A model generated the notes under the pieces. The model was not told the origin of the DNA. It made no database searches and was given only the letters and a program-made list of their open reading frames with translations. From an uncultured Victivallales bacterium (GTDB lineage Bacteria; Verrucomicrobiota; Lentisphaeria; Victivallales; UBA1829), in contig CAKUDG010000001.1 in the NCBI GenBank assembly GCA_934644965.1, positions 248,001 through 312,000 of the forward strand: 64,000 nucleotides of DNA. The letters are read 5' to 3'. The translations under genes were made by a program, and so were the position numbers. Positions 8,668 through 17,635 of the stretch are shown one piece after another (position 1 is the stretch's first letter; every line of letters begins with the position of its first letter).

Positions 8668-9471
8668 TCAGATTTCCTGACCGACTGTCCAGCGGGCAAA
8701 ACGTTTGATTTTCGCCTTCGGGAACAGTTTCTCGAAGCAGGACTTGTCATCATGAATCCAGGGCTGCTTCACCAGGCAGACTTCGCTGTACCATTTCTGG
8801 ATTTTGCCGTTCAGGATCTTGTCGATGATATTCGCGGGCTTGCCCTGAAGCTGCGCAGCGGCAATTTCCTTTTCCTTCTCAATCGCCTCGGCGGGAATCT
8901 CGCCGGGTTCCAGATAAGCAGGAGAAAACGCAGCAATGTGAAGACAGAGATTTTTCAGAAGTGAAGCATCCGTCTCCCCTTCCACATCCACCATCACACC
9001 CACTTTCCCTTCGCCGTGAAGATAAACGCCGATCGCTCCGGAAGATTCATAACGCAATGCACGGCGGAGAACCATCTTTTCACCGAATTTCACAAACAGG
9101 GCAGCCAGTTCGTCCGCCTCGATCGCCTGGGCGGCCGCAGTGACGTCCCCGTCTCCCGAAGTCCCCGCAAGAACCCGCGACGCAGCCTGTTTCACGTAAT
9201 CGTAAAACTTTTCGTTGCTCGCCACAAAGTCTGTCTCGCAGAGAATTTCCAGCATCACCGCACGGGAGCCTTCGACAACGGCAAAAATCTTGCCTTCCTT
9301 CGTCGCTTTGTCCGCGCGTTTTTCCGCTTTCGCCATGCCGCTCTTGCGCAGATATTCCACCGCCGCTTCCATATCGCCGTTGGTCTCGGCAAGAGCCTTC
9401 TTGCAATCCATCATCCCCGCGTCCGTCTTGTCGCGGAGTTCCTTTACCATTTTCGCTGTGATTTCAGCCAT
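8668..9471 (-). CDS. tsf: Translation elongation factor Ts
   Basis: The protein has 267 residues. It is the guanine nucleotide exchange factor of EF-Tu. The N-terminus MAEITAKMVKELRDKTDAGMM is the UBA-like domain common to EF-Ts (T-G-A/V-G-MMDCKKAL), followed by the core motif CETDFVASN. Its length is slightly under the usual 280-300. A GGAGAG ribosome site precedes the ATG. It follows rpsB by 17 bp, the widespread rpsB-tsf operon. Confidence 0.97.
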   Translation of the reverse strand: MAEITAKMVKELRDKTDAGMMDCKKALAETNGDMEAAVEYLRKSGMAKAEKRADKATKEGKIFAVVEGSRAVMLEILCETDFVASNEKFYDYVKQAASRVLAGTSGDGDVTAAAQAIEADELAALFVKFGEKMVLRRALRYESSGAIGVYLHGEGKVGVMVDVEGETDASLLKNLCLHIAAFSPAYLEPGEIPAEAIEKEKEIAAAQLQGKPANIIDKILNGKIQKWYSEVCLVKQPWIHDDKSCFEKLFPKAKIKRFARWTVGQEI

Positions 9472-9488
9472 GATCGCGTCTCTCCGTT

Positions 9489-10463
9489 TTACTCGGCTTT
9501 TTCGATAATATCGGATTTCTTCAGGTCCGCAAGATCTTTGACTTCAACGGGTGCTTCCGGCTTCTTCGGAGCTTTCTTTTCGCCGCCGTCAGCCTTCTTT
9601 TCCGCATCTGCCTTCGGTGCGCTGCGTCTTGCCGCAGGCCGTTTCGCCGGAGCCTTGTCGCCCTTCGGAGCACTGGAACGGCGTTTGTCCTTTTCTCCTT
9701 CGCTCTTCTCGGCACTCTTCATCTTGGCTTTTTCCGCCTTCTCGGCTTCTTCGTGCGCCTTCTGTTCGGCAACTTTGCTCCTGTACAGTTCGGCGGCATC
9801 CTTCACGGCCTCGACAAACGTGTCGATAATCACCTTGATGGATTTGACGGCATCGTCATTGGCGGCAATCGGATAATCAATATTTTCAGGATTGCCGTTC
9901 GTGTCCACCACGGCAACAATCGGAATATTCAGTTTGCGCGCTTCCTTCACCGCAATCTCGTCATGACAGACGTCGATGATCACCACCACATCGGGCAGAT
10001 GCTTCATATCGGCAATCCCGTCCAGATCCCGGTGGAGCTTCTCCGCCTGACGCATCAGAAGGGAAACTTCCTTCTTCTTCAGACCCGTACTGTTCTCCCC
10101 GTTCACAATGGAGTCGATTTCGTGCATCTTCCGGATGGATTTCCGGATGGTTTCGTTATTCGTCAGAGTTCCGCCCATCCAGCGTTCGGAAACATAGTTC
10201 ATTCCGGTCGCTTCCGCACTTTCACGGACAATCTGCTGCGCCTGGCGCTTCGTCCCAACAAACAGAATCCGGCCCCCGTTCATCACACTGTGCTGAAGAA
10301 AGTTGCACGCATCCGAAATCTGACGGATCGTCTTCGTCAGGTCAATAATGGAAATCCCGTTCTTGGAGCCGTAGACAAATTCCTTCATCTTGGGGTTCCA
10401 ACGCTTCGTCTGATGCCCGAAATGGCATCCCGCCTCTAAAAGATCCTTGACTGTGACAGGCAT
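9489..10463 (-). CDS. rpsB: 30S ribosomal protein S2 with Ala/Lys-rich C-terminal extension
   Basis: The protein has 324 residues. I chose ATG 10463 (MPVTVKDLLEAGCHFGHQTK) because S2 proteins begin this way and an AGGCGG ribosome site precedes it; an in-frame ATG further upstream at 10559 adds a non-conserved stretch. The S2 core (GCHFGHQTKRWNPKM, FVGTKRQAQ, PDVVVIIDV) covers about residues 1-225. The remaining ~95 residues are highly charged and rich in Ala, Lys and Pro, so the protein is longer than the usual ~240-260. First gene of the rpsB-tsf operon. Confidence 0.96.
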   Translation of the reverse strand: MPVTVKDLLEAGCHFGHQTKRWNPKMKEFVYGSKNGISIIDLTKTIRQISDACNFLQHSVMNGGRILFVGTKRQAQQIVRESAEATGMNYVSERWMGGTLTNNETIRKSIRKMHEIDSIVNGENSTGLKKKEVSLLMRQAEKLHRDLDGIADMKHLPDVVVIIDVCHDEIAVKEARKLNIPIVAVVDTNGNPENIDYPIAANDDAVKSIKVIIDTFVEAVKDAAELYRSKVAEQKAHEEAEKAEKAKMKSAEKSEGEKDKRRSSAPKGDKAPAKRPAARRSAPKADAEKKADGGEKKAPKKPEAPVEVKDLADLKKSDIIEKAE

Positions 10464-10884
10464 TTGCCGGCCGCCTTTCTGTTTTCCGACGCTTTCAACG
10501 GAAACTGCATTTCCTTCTTCCGGATTCCTTTTTCCCGGATTCCTTTTCAGTCCCGCCAAGACGCCTTTGCTGTTCTAATGTCGACATGCGCCCCGGGTTG
10601 ATTCATTTGGGGTGAAAGCCGGCCATCCGGCTCCGCATATCGCACGGAAGTGTATAAGATAGCTCTTCCCAGCCGTCTCTTCAAGCCGTTTCGCAGATTT
10701 TTTCATAAAAAACAGAGAGGGAAAAAATCTCCTCCCCTGCACTGCGGACTTGAGGAATGCAAAGGGTCTCGTGAAGGGAAATTAAGGAAGAAAAAAAGGA
10801 AAATTCAGGGAGAGAGAAAACGTCCAGGAAAAGAAAAAACTGTGCAAAGCGTCCCGCGAAACGCCGAATCCACGGAATTCCGGA
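10464..10884. other. rpsB leader and intergenic spacer
   Basis: This holds the rpsB 5' leader and promoter (10464-10684). The rest, 10685-10884, is purine-rich on the plus strand and shows no convincing gene or hairpin. Confidence 0.6.
10656..10684 (-). promoter_or_regulatory. Candidate rpsB promoter
   Basis: On the minus strand: TTGAAG (complement of 10679-10684), 17-bp spacer, TATCTT (complement of 10656-10661). It gives a ~185-nt leader, within which AGCCGG (10617-10622)/CCGGCT (10627-10632) forms a tight hairpin. rpsB leaders are often autoregulated by S2; whether this one is cannot be told. Confidence 0.5.
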
Positions 10885-11532
10885 TCACTTCTTCTGCATC
10901 ATCGCCAGACGTTTCTTCAAAAGATAGTCCAGCAGAAGTGATTTTGCCGGATCATCCTCAGGCCGGAGCGATGCGCGGTCATGCGCCATCCGGTCCCAGT
11001 AGTCCATGAACTCCACCTGTCGGGGAGTCCCCGAAAATTCAGGGAACACTCGGAACAGATACTTCAGAACTTCATATACCAGAAGCGCTTCCTCTTCCGT
11101 ATAGGAGGAAAGATAGTCGTCAATCGTGTTCTTCAGTTCAGGAATTTCCCATTCCCCCGCCAGCGCCCATGCAAGCGGCATCAGGGAACGCATCAGCATG
11201 TCCATCTGCGGAAGACGCGGCTGTGATGCAGACACATCCGCACTACTCGGCGGATTCTCCGTTCCACAGACAGACGGAATCTGCGGATTGCAAAAGGAAT
11301 CCGTTCTGTCCTGATGCACAATCCGGTCCGTTATCAGGCTCAGAATGGAGAAGAAGATCTCGGCAATTTCTTCTTTCCGGTCGGGGCCGAAATAGCGGAC
11401 ATTGTCGGAAACGGCGTCTTCCAGGGCCTTTTCCGTCGTATAGGCGGGAGATTCGTTCCGGCGTTTGAAAACACGGTCCAGCCGTTCCATGAGGGAGTCG
11501 GCTTCCCGAAGGACTGACGTGAAATCCTCCAT
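10885..11532 (-). CDS. Hypothetical protein, acidic, helical
   Basis: The protein has 215 residues and begins MEDFTSVLREADSLMERLDR, with a GGAGA ribosome site just upstream. It has no signal peptide or membrane segment. It is predicted mostly alpha-helical with a low-complexity, Ser/Pro-rich middle (residues ~75-105). I do not recognise a family. It lies 33 bp after the argB stop on the same strand and could be the last gene of an argJ-argB operon, but nothing links it to arginine synthesis. Codon use resembles that of its neighbours, which supports a real gene. Confidence 0.65.
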   Translation of the reverse strand: MEDFTSVLREADSLMERLDRVFKRRNESPAYTTEKALEDAVSDNVRYFGPDRKEEIAEIFFSILSLITDRIVHQDRTDSFCNPQIPSVCGTENPPSSADVSASQPRLPQMDMLMRSLMPLAWALAGEWEIPELKNTIDDYLSSYTEEEALLVYEVLKYLFRVFPEFSGTPRQVEFMDYWDRMAHDRASLRPEDDPAKSLLLDYLLKKRLAMMQKK

Positions 11533-11565
11533 GATGATTCTCCGCGGCGAAATTCTTCTCCCGCG

Positions 11566-12444
11566 TCAGTCGCGGATGATCTGCGTGCCGACGCCGCTGT
11601 TCGTAAAGATTTCCAGCAGGAGCGAATGCGGATTCCTCCCGTCGACCATATGCACTTCAGTCACGCCGTTTTCCAGCGCTTCCACACAGCTTTTGATTTT
11701 CGGAAGCATTCCGCCGGACAAGACACCGGAATCAATCAGCCCCTGCACTTCAGAAACCCGGATGACAGAAATCAGGCTCTTCTCATCCGCAGGATCACGC
11801 AGAATCCCGGGAACGTCGCTTAAAAACACCAGTTTCCTTGCCTTCAGCGCCTTTGCTATCTCGCATGCGGCTGTGTCGGCATTGATATTGTAGGCCTGCC
11901 CGTAAAAATCCAGCGCAAGAGGTGTAATGACCGGAATAAACTTGTAGGACAGCGCGTCCAGCACCGGACGGATGTCCGCCCCGATGATTTCCCCCACAAA
12001 TCCTATGTCCAGCGCCTCCCCGGTCTCCTTCGATGTGGAATACAGTTTTCTCGCTCTCAGAAGTTTCTTCCCGGAAAGCGGAGCACCTTTCCCGCCCGCA
12101 CGGCGGATGCCGTCCACCAGGGTTTTGTTCGTCACATTATGGAGAACGTCGTCCACCACCTGGATCGTCCGCTCGCACGTGACGCGCAAGCCGTTGACGA
12201 ATTTCGTTTCAATCTCCAGTTCCTTCAAGCGGGCGGAAATGGCTTTTCCCCCGCCATGCACCACCACGGGACACATCCCGATGGCTTCCAGAAGAACAAT
12301 ATCCCGCATCGTCTTTGCGGTCAGTTCCTCATTCTCCATGGCGCTGCCGCCAAATTTGACGACCGCAATGGCATTGCGGAACGTTTGAATATAAGGCAAT
12401 GCCTCCGTCAGCACATCCGCTTTTCTGATCCATTCCCGTATCAT
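11566..12444 (-). CDS. argB: Acetylglutamate kinase
   Basis: The protein has 292 residues. It phosphorylates N-acetylglutamate, the second step of arginine synthesis. Start ATG 12444 (MIREWIRKADVLTEALPYIQ) fits the family; an upstream in-frame ATG would add 58 non-conserved residues. Visible motifs are VVKFGGSAM (nucleotide binding), VVHGGGKAIS (substrate loop), NADTAACEIAKAL and GGMLPKIKSCVEAL. It sits 174 bp downstream of argJ on the same strand. The gap holds a nine-G tract (12580-12588) and a GC-rich palindromic stretch. The N-terminal Arg-sensing helix of inhibited kinases may be present, but I cannot judge feedback control. Confidence 0.96.
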   Translation of the reverse strand: MIREWIRKADVLTEALPYIQTFRNAIAVVKFGGSAMENEELTAKTMRDIVLLEAIGMCPVVVHGGGKAISARLKELEIETKFVNGLRVTCERTIQVVDDVLHNVTNKTLVDGIRRAGGKGAPLSGKKLLRARKLYSTSKETGEALDIGFVGEIIGADIRPVLDALSYKFIPVITPLALDFYGQAYNINADTAACEIAKALKARKLVFLSDVPGILRDPADEKSLISVIRVSEVQGLIDSGVLSGGMLPKIKSCVEALENGVTEVHMVDGRNPHSLLLEIFTNSGVGTQIIRD

Positions 12445-12618
12445 GACTGCAAATCCCCGTATTCCCTTTTTTTCCCGGCTTTCCCGGTCCGTGTAAACAG
12501 AATCATCATCTATAAACAACAGGATGCCGTTCTTCCTCCTTCGCGCTCGCCGCAGGATGCATCTGTCTGCCGCGAGCGCGGGGGGGGGAGGCACACGGTG
12601 CCTGTTCTCAAACAACAA

Positions 12619-13866
12619 TCAGGTGTGATAGTCCGCATTGATCTTCACGTACTCATACGTAAGATCACTTGTCCAGATATTGTGGCACGCGTTGCCTTCT
12701 CCCAGATCCAGGCGAATTGTGAATTCATGGCGTTTCAGGACCGATGAAAGTTCCTCTTCGGGAGTCCCGGCATCCATCCCGCCGCGGACCACCGGCATTT
12801 CGTCATAGTCCAAAGAAACATTCTCCGGAGAAAACACCGCTCCGGAATATCCCGCCGCGGCAAGAACACGCCCCCAGTTCGGATCGCAGCCGAACCATGC
12901 GGTTTTGCAGAGCATGGAATCCGCTATCGCGCGGGCGCATTTTTCCGCATCGGAATCGGTCAGGGCGCCGGAAACTTCCACGCTCACGAATTTCGAGACG
13001 CCCTCCCCGTCCATGACCATGCTCCGGGCCAGGTGTTCGGTCACAATGTAAAGAGCGTCGCGGAACATCCGGTTCAGTTCTCCGGGCTCGTCTGTGATTT
13101 CCACGCCGGAAGCACCGTTCGCGAGAAGGAGGCAGGTGTCGTTCGTACTCATGTCATTGTCAATGACAATCCGGTTGAAGGAAGAATCCACGGCTTCCGA
13201 AAGAAAATCGGCCAGAAGTTCATTGGAAATTTTCGCATCCGTCGTCAGATAGCAGAGCATGGTGGCGTGCGGGCGGGCGACTATCATTTTCGGAGAAATC
13301 ATCCCCGCCCCCTTGGTCATGCCGCCGATTGTGACTCTCTTCCCTTCATACAGGAAAGACACCGCCAGTTCCTTCGGGCGCGTATCCGTCGTCATAATCG
13401 CCGCCGCGGCCGCGGATCCACCTTTCGGAGAAAGGCGTTTCGCCGCCTCGGCGACTCCTGCGGCAATCTTGTCCATGGGAAGCTGGACTCCAATCCGGCC
13501 TGTCGAAGACACCATCACTTTCTCCGGAGCAATATGGAGCGCCGCCCCGACCGTCTCCGCGGTCTTTTGCGCATTCTTGTATCCTTCCAGGCCCGTGCAG
13601 GCGTTGGCGACTCCGCTGTTGACCACCACCGCACGAATGGTCCCACCTGCCGCCACACGGTCACGGCAGAGCTGAACCGGCGCGGCGGGAAACAGATTCG
13701 ATGTGAATGTGCCCGCAAAATTACACTCGTGTTCGGAAAAAACAAGGGCTAGATCGTCCTTCTCGCTTTTTTTCAGTCCCGCACACACGCCGGCGGCACG
13801 GAAACCAAGAGGCGAAGCAATTCCGCCGTCTTCCACAAAGTCAAGCCCGGAATCAGATTTTTTCAT
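12619..13866 (-). CDS. argJ: Glutamate N-acetyltransferase / ornithine acetyltransferase
   Basis: The protein has 415 residues. It recycles acetyl groups from acetylornithine to glutamate in the cyclic arginine pathway. The precursor self-cleaves before a Thr; here the site is ATML with Thr202, preceded by KGAGMISPKM. Between that M and ATML there are six extra residues (IVARPH) compared with the common GMI-x-P-x-MATML. Other signatures are VVVNSGVANACTG and the C-terminal GEGNACHNIWTSDLTYEYVK. The start is supported by MKKSDSG with AAGGAAGG upstream. The argJ-argB order suggests a small arginine operon. Confidence 0.96.
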   Translation of the reverse strand: MKKSDSGLDFVEDGGIASPLGFRAAGVCAGLKKSEKDDLALVFSEHECNFAGTFTSNLFPAAPVQLCRDRVAAGGTIRAVVVNSGVANACTGLEGYKNAQKTAETVGAALHIAPEKVMVSSTGRIGVQLPMDKIAAGVAEAAKRLSPKGGSAAAAAIMTTDTRPKELAVSFLYEGKRVTIGGMTKGAGMISPKMIVARPHATMLCYLTTDAKISNELLADFLSEAVDSSFNRIVIDNDMSTNDTCLLLANGASGVEITDEPGELNRMFRDALYIVTEHLARSMVMDGEGVSKFVSVEVSGALTDSDAEKCARAIADSMLCKTAWFGCDPNWGRVLAAAGYSGAVFSPENVSLDYDEMPVVRGGMDAGTPEEELSSVLKRHEFTIRLDLGEGNACHNIWTSDLTYEYVKINADYHT

Positions 13867-13934
13867 AGCCTTCCTTAAGCAACAGATTCAGATTTTTCTC
13901 TCATCTTGGACCCTGATTTTATCCAACGGGATTT

Positions 13935-13961
13935 AATATAGCACAGATTCCGTTTATGCAA
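13935..13961 (-). promoter_or_regulatory. Candidate argJ promoter with extended -10
   Basis: On the minus strand: TTGCAT (complement of 13956-13961), 15-bp spacer, then TGC-TATATT (TATATT is the complement of 13935-13940). The -10 has the TGn extension, which can compensate for a short spacer and poor -35. The transcription start would be about 60 nt before the ATG. Confidence 0.5.
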
Positions 13962-14408
13962 CAGAAGAATTCAAGTTTTTTTCGTCTCCCTCGTTTTCAC
14001 TTTCTCTCTTTCCCGCGGGGGAAAAAAAGCGATCCGGAGTTTCCCACACATTCCCTTTTTCCCAGACCGCTCTTCCTTCTCCCGCTTCGGACATGGAAAC
14101 TCCTGTCGCAGGACATAAAGGAGTCAACTCCCTGATGTGGGGGAAAAACGAACTCTGCCTGAAGATACCTGGGGGGATTTTTATTTTTCAGTTGTTTTTC
14201 CATCCCTTTCCTCTTTCAGAGGATTGTTTTTCCCGAAACAGACATTAATATTATGATATAGAATCAGGAATTTGCGGAACTTCCGCAGGAAAAGTCCTGT
14301 CAGAAAAAGAGCAGCGTTTTTCCTGCCATCGCCAATGGAAACGGTGCGTGACGGGCGTCGGCTGCAATCAAACAGGAAAGAAGATTCTGATTCATAACAA
14401 GAACCACA

Positions 14409-14467
14409 TTGAGAAGAAAACATAGAAAAAAAACACAAACAACACTGAGAAGAAAACATAGAAAAAA
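14409..14467. repeat. A-rich direct repeat, 2 copies, period 35 bp
   Basis: tgagaagaaaacatagaaaa occurs at 14410 and again at 14445. The repeat lies immediately ahead of the thioredoxin ribosome site (AAGGAG) and may affect mRNA structure or simply be a slippage duplication. Confidence 0.8.
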
Positions 14468-14492
14468 ACAGAAGAAAAAGGAGAACAGAAAC

Positions 14493-14963
14493 ATGAAACT
14501 CGCAAAAGTGTGTCTCACGCTGGCTCTGGGAGCTCTCGCATTCGGACTTTTCGCCGCAGACAAACTCGCATGGAACAATGATTTCCAGAAAGCCATGGAA
14601 ACCGCGGCAAAAGAGAAAAAAATGATCTTCGCCCTCTTCACCGGTTCCGACTGGTGCCCATACTGCATCATTCTGGACAAGGAAGTGCTCCAGAAAAAGA
14701 AATTCATTCAAAAGGCAGGAGACGACTTTGTCTTTTTCATCGCCGACTTCCCCCGGAAGAAACAGCTTGACAAAGACACCGCTCTCCAGAATCAGAAACT
14801 TGCCCAGCAGTATAAAATTGCCGGATTCCCCACCGTCCTGCTCATGGACGCCGAAGGCAAGGTCCTCGCAAACGTCCCCTATCAGCCCGGAAGCGGTGAA
14901 TCCAAGTATCTGGACAAACTGGACAAATCTGTGAAAGCGGCCGCAAAAAAAGCCGTGAAATAA
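14493..14963 (+). CDS. Exported thioredoxin-fold protein, CPYC active site
   Basis: The protein has 156 residues. Start ATG 14493 gives the signal peptide MKLAKVCLTLALGALAFGLF ending at A-A-D, with AAGGAG upstream; an earlier in-frame ATG at 14409 would read through the A-rich repeat. The mature protein has a thioredoxin fold with GSDWCPYC (Cys55-Cys58) and the cis-Pro motif GFPTVLLMD. It probably works as a periplasmic disulfide reductase or isomerase. The neighbouring dsbD gene could supply its electrons, which is inference from context. Confidence 0.88.
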   Translation: MKLAKVCLTLALGALAFGLFAADKLAWNNDFQKAMETAAKEKKMIFALFTGSDWCPYCIILDKEVLQKKKFIQKAGDDFVFFIADFPRKKQLDKDTALQNQKLAQQYKIAGFPTVLLMDAEGKVLANVPYQPGSGESKYLDKLDKSVKAAAKKAVK

Positions 14964-15081
14964 GCCCGCTGAAAGACAAGACTCAGCACAAAGGACAGCT
15001 TGGAAAAAGAGAAAAGGAAGCGCATGAATCAATGACTTTTCTCTCCTTCTCTTTCTCCGCAGACAATCCCCCCACCTCCTT

Positions 15082-15107
15082 GCCGGAATCCTCCGCCGGA
15101 TTCCGGC
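15082..15107. other. Perfect 10-bp hairpin between thioredoxin and dsbD
   Basis: GCCGGAATCC (15082-15091), loop TCCGCC, GGATTCCGGC (15098-15107). There is no following T-run. It may be a terminator needing Rho, or part of the dsbD leader. Confidence 0.6.
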
Positions 15108-15212
15108 CTGGCAACGGGAATCCGGGGGAAAACCTGGGATGGATGGGAAGTTCCCTTTCAGTCAACCTTGTAAACAGCAGGTCGACGATTTTTCTCCATA
15201 GAGGATCCAGAT

Positions 15213-17033
15213 ATGAGAATACTGACGGGATTTTTTCTTTTTTGCATGCTTTTCCAGATCCACGCAGGGAACGGGGAAGCACCCGGACCTGTTGATGCGG
15301 ACGACTGGAAAGCACGGATTGAAAACGGGAAACTTCTGATTTCCGTTCAAGTTTCTCCCAGTCATTATCTGTATGCCTCGAATTCCCATCCTGTGTTTCA
15401 AGGAAAAGCGCCCAGACTTCTTCAGGCCCCCTCCGCCATTCCCCACCGGGATCCCTTCAGCGGAGAAAACACCGATGTTTACCAGGGCCCCGGCAAATTC
15501 ACCTGGATTTATGAACTTGACTCCCAGGCCCCGACTCCAATCCCGGGAGCCCAGTGGAGCGAATGCAGGGACGCAACCGATTCCCAGCCAGCCGCCTGCC
15601 TGATGCCGCAAACCCTCGAACGGATTCCACTCGTATCAGACGTTTCATCCGAGACTGCCTCCTCCGCCCTCTTTCCTGATCCGGATTCCGCCCGCTCCGC
15701 CCCCGTCCCAGCCTCCGAAAACACAGGCAATGAAAATGGGAATACTCGGGGAAAGGGAGATGAGCATGGGGAAAAAAGCTTTTCCCTGCCGCGCTATCTT
15801 CTTCTGCGACAGGCGGCGGGATATCTGAATGCGGAAGAGTTTCTCGGCTTCCTCCGGGACGATGAATCCGCCTTCCGGACAATCTCCTTTGCGGGGCGTG
15901 GCCTGCTCGCAACGGCGCTTCTGGCCCTGCTGGGCGGACTCGCCTTGAATCTGACACCCTGCGTTCTTCCGCTGATTCCGGTCAATCTGGCGATTATCGG
16001 AGCGGGAGGGAAGTCTGCGGGGAGAAGACTCGACCGCATCCTGCGGGGGATCTGCTACGGACTCGGAATTGCACTGACGTACGGGATTCTGGGAGTGGCC
16101 GCAGTCGTGACGGGAACGGCATTCGGGCAGATCAATGCAACCTGGTATTTCAATGGTCTTGTCGCCATCGTGTTTCTCTTTCTGGGGCTGGCCATGTTCG
16201 ACGTGTTTCAACTGGATTTTTCACGCTATGACAGCCGGATCCGAATGCCGTCCTCCGCACATTACTGGGGAGTATTTCTACTCGGGGCTCTTTCCGCCGT
16301 TCTGGCGGGAGCCTGTGTGGCGCCGGTCCTGGCAGCCGCTCTGATCCAGGCCTCAACGCTCTATTCGGGGGGCAATTATGCGGGACTTTTCCTGCCCTTC
16401 CTTCTGGGGGTGGGAATGGCTCTGCCCTGGCCCTTCGCAGCGGCGGGAATCACTCTGTTTCCGAAGCCGGGGGCATGGATGATGCATGTGAAACATCTTC
16501 TCGGCATGCTGATTCTTCTGCTCGCGCTTTATTACGGATATACAGGAGGGAAAATTCTGTTTTCGCCTTCCGGAGCCGGGAATCTGCTTGAAAACGGAGA
16601 AAAATCCCCGACAGCAGAGACGGCAGTCCATTCCTCCGCTGATGCGGAGAACCCGGAGGAGCCCGCTCCGCTCCGTCTTCTCCGGGAAGCTCTGGAGGAA
16701 TCGGCCCAAAGCGGAAAGGCGGTTTTCATCGATTTCTGGGCCACCTGGTGCAAAAACTGCATCGCCATGGAAAAAAGCACCTTCCGGAATCCGGAAGTCC
16801 GGAAGGAACTGGAAGGGTTCATTGTGCTCAAGCTTCAGATGGAAAACCCGGATCTTCCGGAAAATGTTTTTTTCAGAAAAGAATTCGGGTTCAACGGACT
16901 TCCGGCCTATCTGATCCTCCGCGGGGAAAAGGGGAACAAAGAACCCTCAGCGGAAAAGAAAAATGAGGAAGACTCTGAAAGAGAGGGGAAAACAGGAACA
17001 GAAATAGATCCGCCTTCTCCCGCAGAATCATGA
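15213..17033 (+). CDS. dsbD: Thiol:disulfide interchange protein DsbD
   Basis: The protein has 606 residues. It moves reducing power from cytoplasmic thioredoxin across the inner membrane to periplasmic substrates. Order of parts: signal peptide (1-~19), a DsbD-alpha-like periplasmic domain (to ~150), a linker, eight-helix CcdA-like core with NLTPCVLP (Cys ~250) and AGACVAPVL (Cys ~368), then a C-terminal thioredoxin domain with TWCKNC (from Cys ~512) and GLPAYLIL. All three redox cysteine pairs expected for a full DsbD appear to be present, though the N-terminal domain is divergent. An AGAGGA site precedes the ATG. The C-tail is highly charged. Confidence 0.93.
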   Translation: MRILTGFFLFCMLFQIHAGNGEAPGPVDADDWKARIENGKLLISVQVSPSHYLYASNSHPVFQGKAPRLLQAPSAIPHRDPFSGENTDVYQGPGKFTWIYELDSQAPTPIPGAQWSECRDATDSQPAACLMPQTLERIPLVSDVSSETASSALFPDPDSARSAPVPASENTGNENGNTRGKGDEHGEKSFSLPRYLLLRQAAGYLNAEEFLGFLRDDESAFRTISFAGRGLLATALLALLGGLALNLTPCVLPLIPVNLAIIGAGGKSAGRRLDRILRGICYGLGIALTYGILGVAAVVTGTAFGQINATWYFNGLVAIVFLFLGLAMFDVFQLDFSRYDSRIRMPSSAHYWGVFLLGALSAVLAGACVAPVLAAALIQASTLYSGGNYAGLFLPFLLGVGMALPWPFAAAGITLFPKPGAWMMHVKHLLGMLILLLALYYGYTGGKILFSPSGAGNLLENGEKSPTAETAVHSSADAENPEEPAPLRLLREALEESAQSGKAVFIDFWATWCKNCIAMEKSTFRNPEVRKELEGFIVLKLQMENPDLPENVFFRKEFGFNGLPAYLILRGEKGNKEPSAEKKNEEDSEREGKTGTEIDPPSPAES

Positions 17034-17040
17034 GGAGAAG

Positions 17041-17065
17041 CCTCCCTCCCGGAAATGGGGGGAGG
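17041..17065 (+). terminator. Hairpin after dsbD
   Basis: cctccctcc (17041-17049) pairs with ggggggagg (17057-17065), one G-T wobble, 7-base loop. It starts just after the dsbD stop but is followed by A, not T, so intrinsic termination is doubtful. Confidence 0.4.
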
Positions 17066-17635
17066 AAAAAACATCATTTTCTGAAAAAAAACGTCTCTTT
17101 TCCTTCCAGTCCAGTAGCTTCCGTGAAAGGATCTCCGCCTCCGTGCGCGGGGAAGACTCCAGCTCCATCAAAAGGGGAACGCCGTCCGGGCCGCAACTTT
17201 CCCAGCCTTGAATATTGGGGAATATTGATCTGAACGTTCTCCCGCATCAAATGGGAGAATCGTTTTTTCCCTTTGACGGATTCTTTATCCTTCATCTTCT
17301 TTTCTTATTTCAACCTTTGCACCGTTTTTCCCCTTCCTCTTTTCCTCTTTCTTTTCCCATTGAGTTTCTCTCCCGTACGAAGGCGCCACAGGAGGTCCGG
17401 GGAAAGCCGGATTCCGGGCTCAGTCGGGAGATTCCCCCCGGGGAGGAAAGACGGACATGCAAAAAAAACAGAAAAGACTATTTAAAAGAAGACACTTCCG
17501 GTGTATAGTATCAGACAGGGGAATCCAGCCCGTGCCACGGAAACGTTCCGGACGGGGCCGTTGCCCTGCCCTGAATACACACAATACAGAAACCGGAATG
17601 CGAATCCGGAATGGATACAACGGAAATACGGTAAA
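17066..17635. other. Intergenic region before hisH
   Basis: No gene is supported. A small tandem of gaatattggg/gaatattg lies near 17209-17228. The hisH promoter is at 17481-17509, leaving a leader of about 120 nt. Confidence 0.6.
17481..17509 (+). promoter_or_regulatory. Candidate promoter of the hisH-hisA operon
   Basis: TTTAAA (17481-17486), 17-bp spacer, TATAGT (17504-17509) preceded by GTG. The string GTGTATAGTAT is identical to that in the duplicated promoter at 232-242 and 355-365. Confidence 0.6.

Larger units (their letters stand above)
13867..14492. other. Divergent intergenic region argJ / thioredoxin
   Basis: The argJ side carries the promoter at 13935-13961. The thioredoxin side ends in an A-rich leader with a 35-bp-period direct repeat (14409-14467). 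I see no gene between. Confidence 0.6.

Noticed and set aside
10650..11009. 119-residue plus-strand frame upstream of and overlapping the hypothetical gene
   Set aside because: Lys/Arg-rich low complexity from a purine tract; it overlaps the rpsB promoter and the better supported minus-strand gene.
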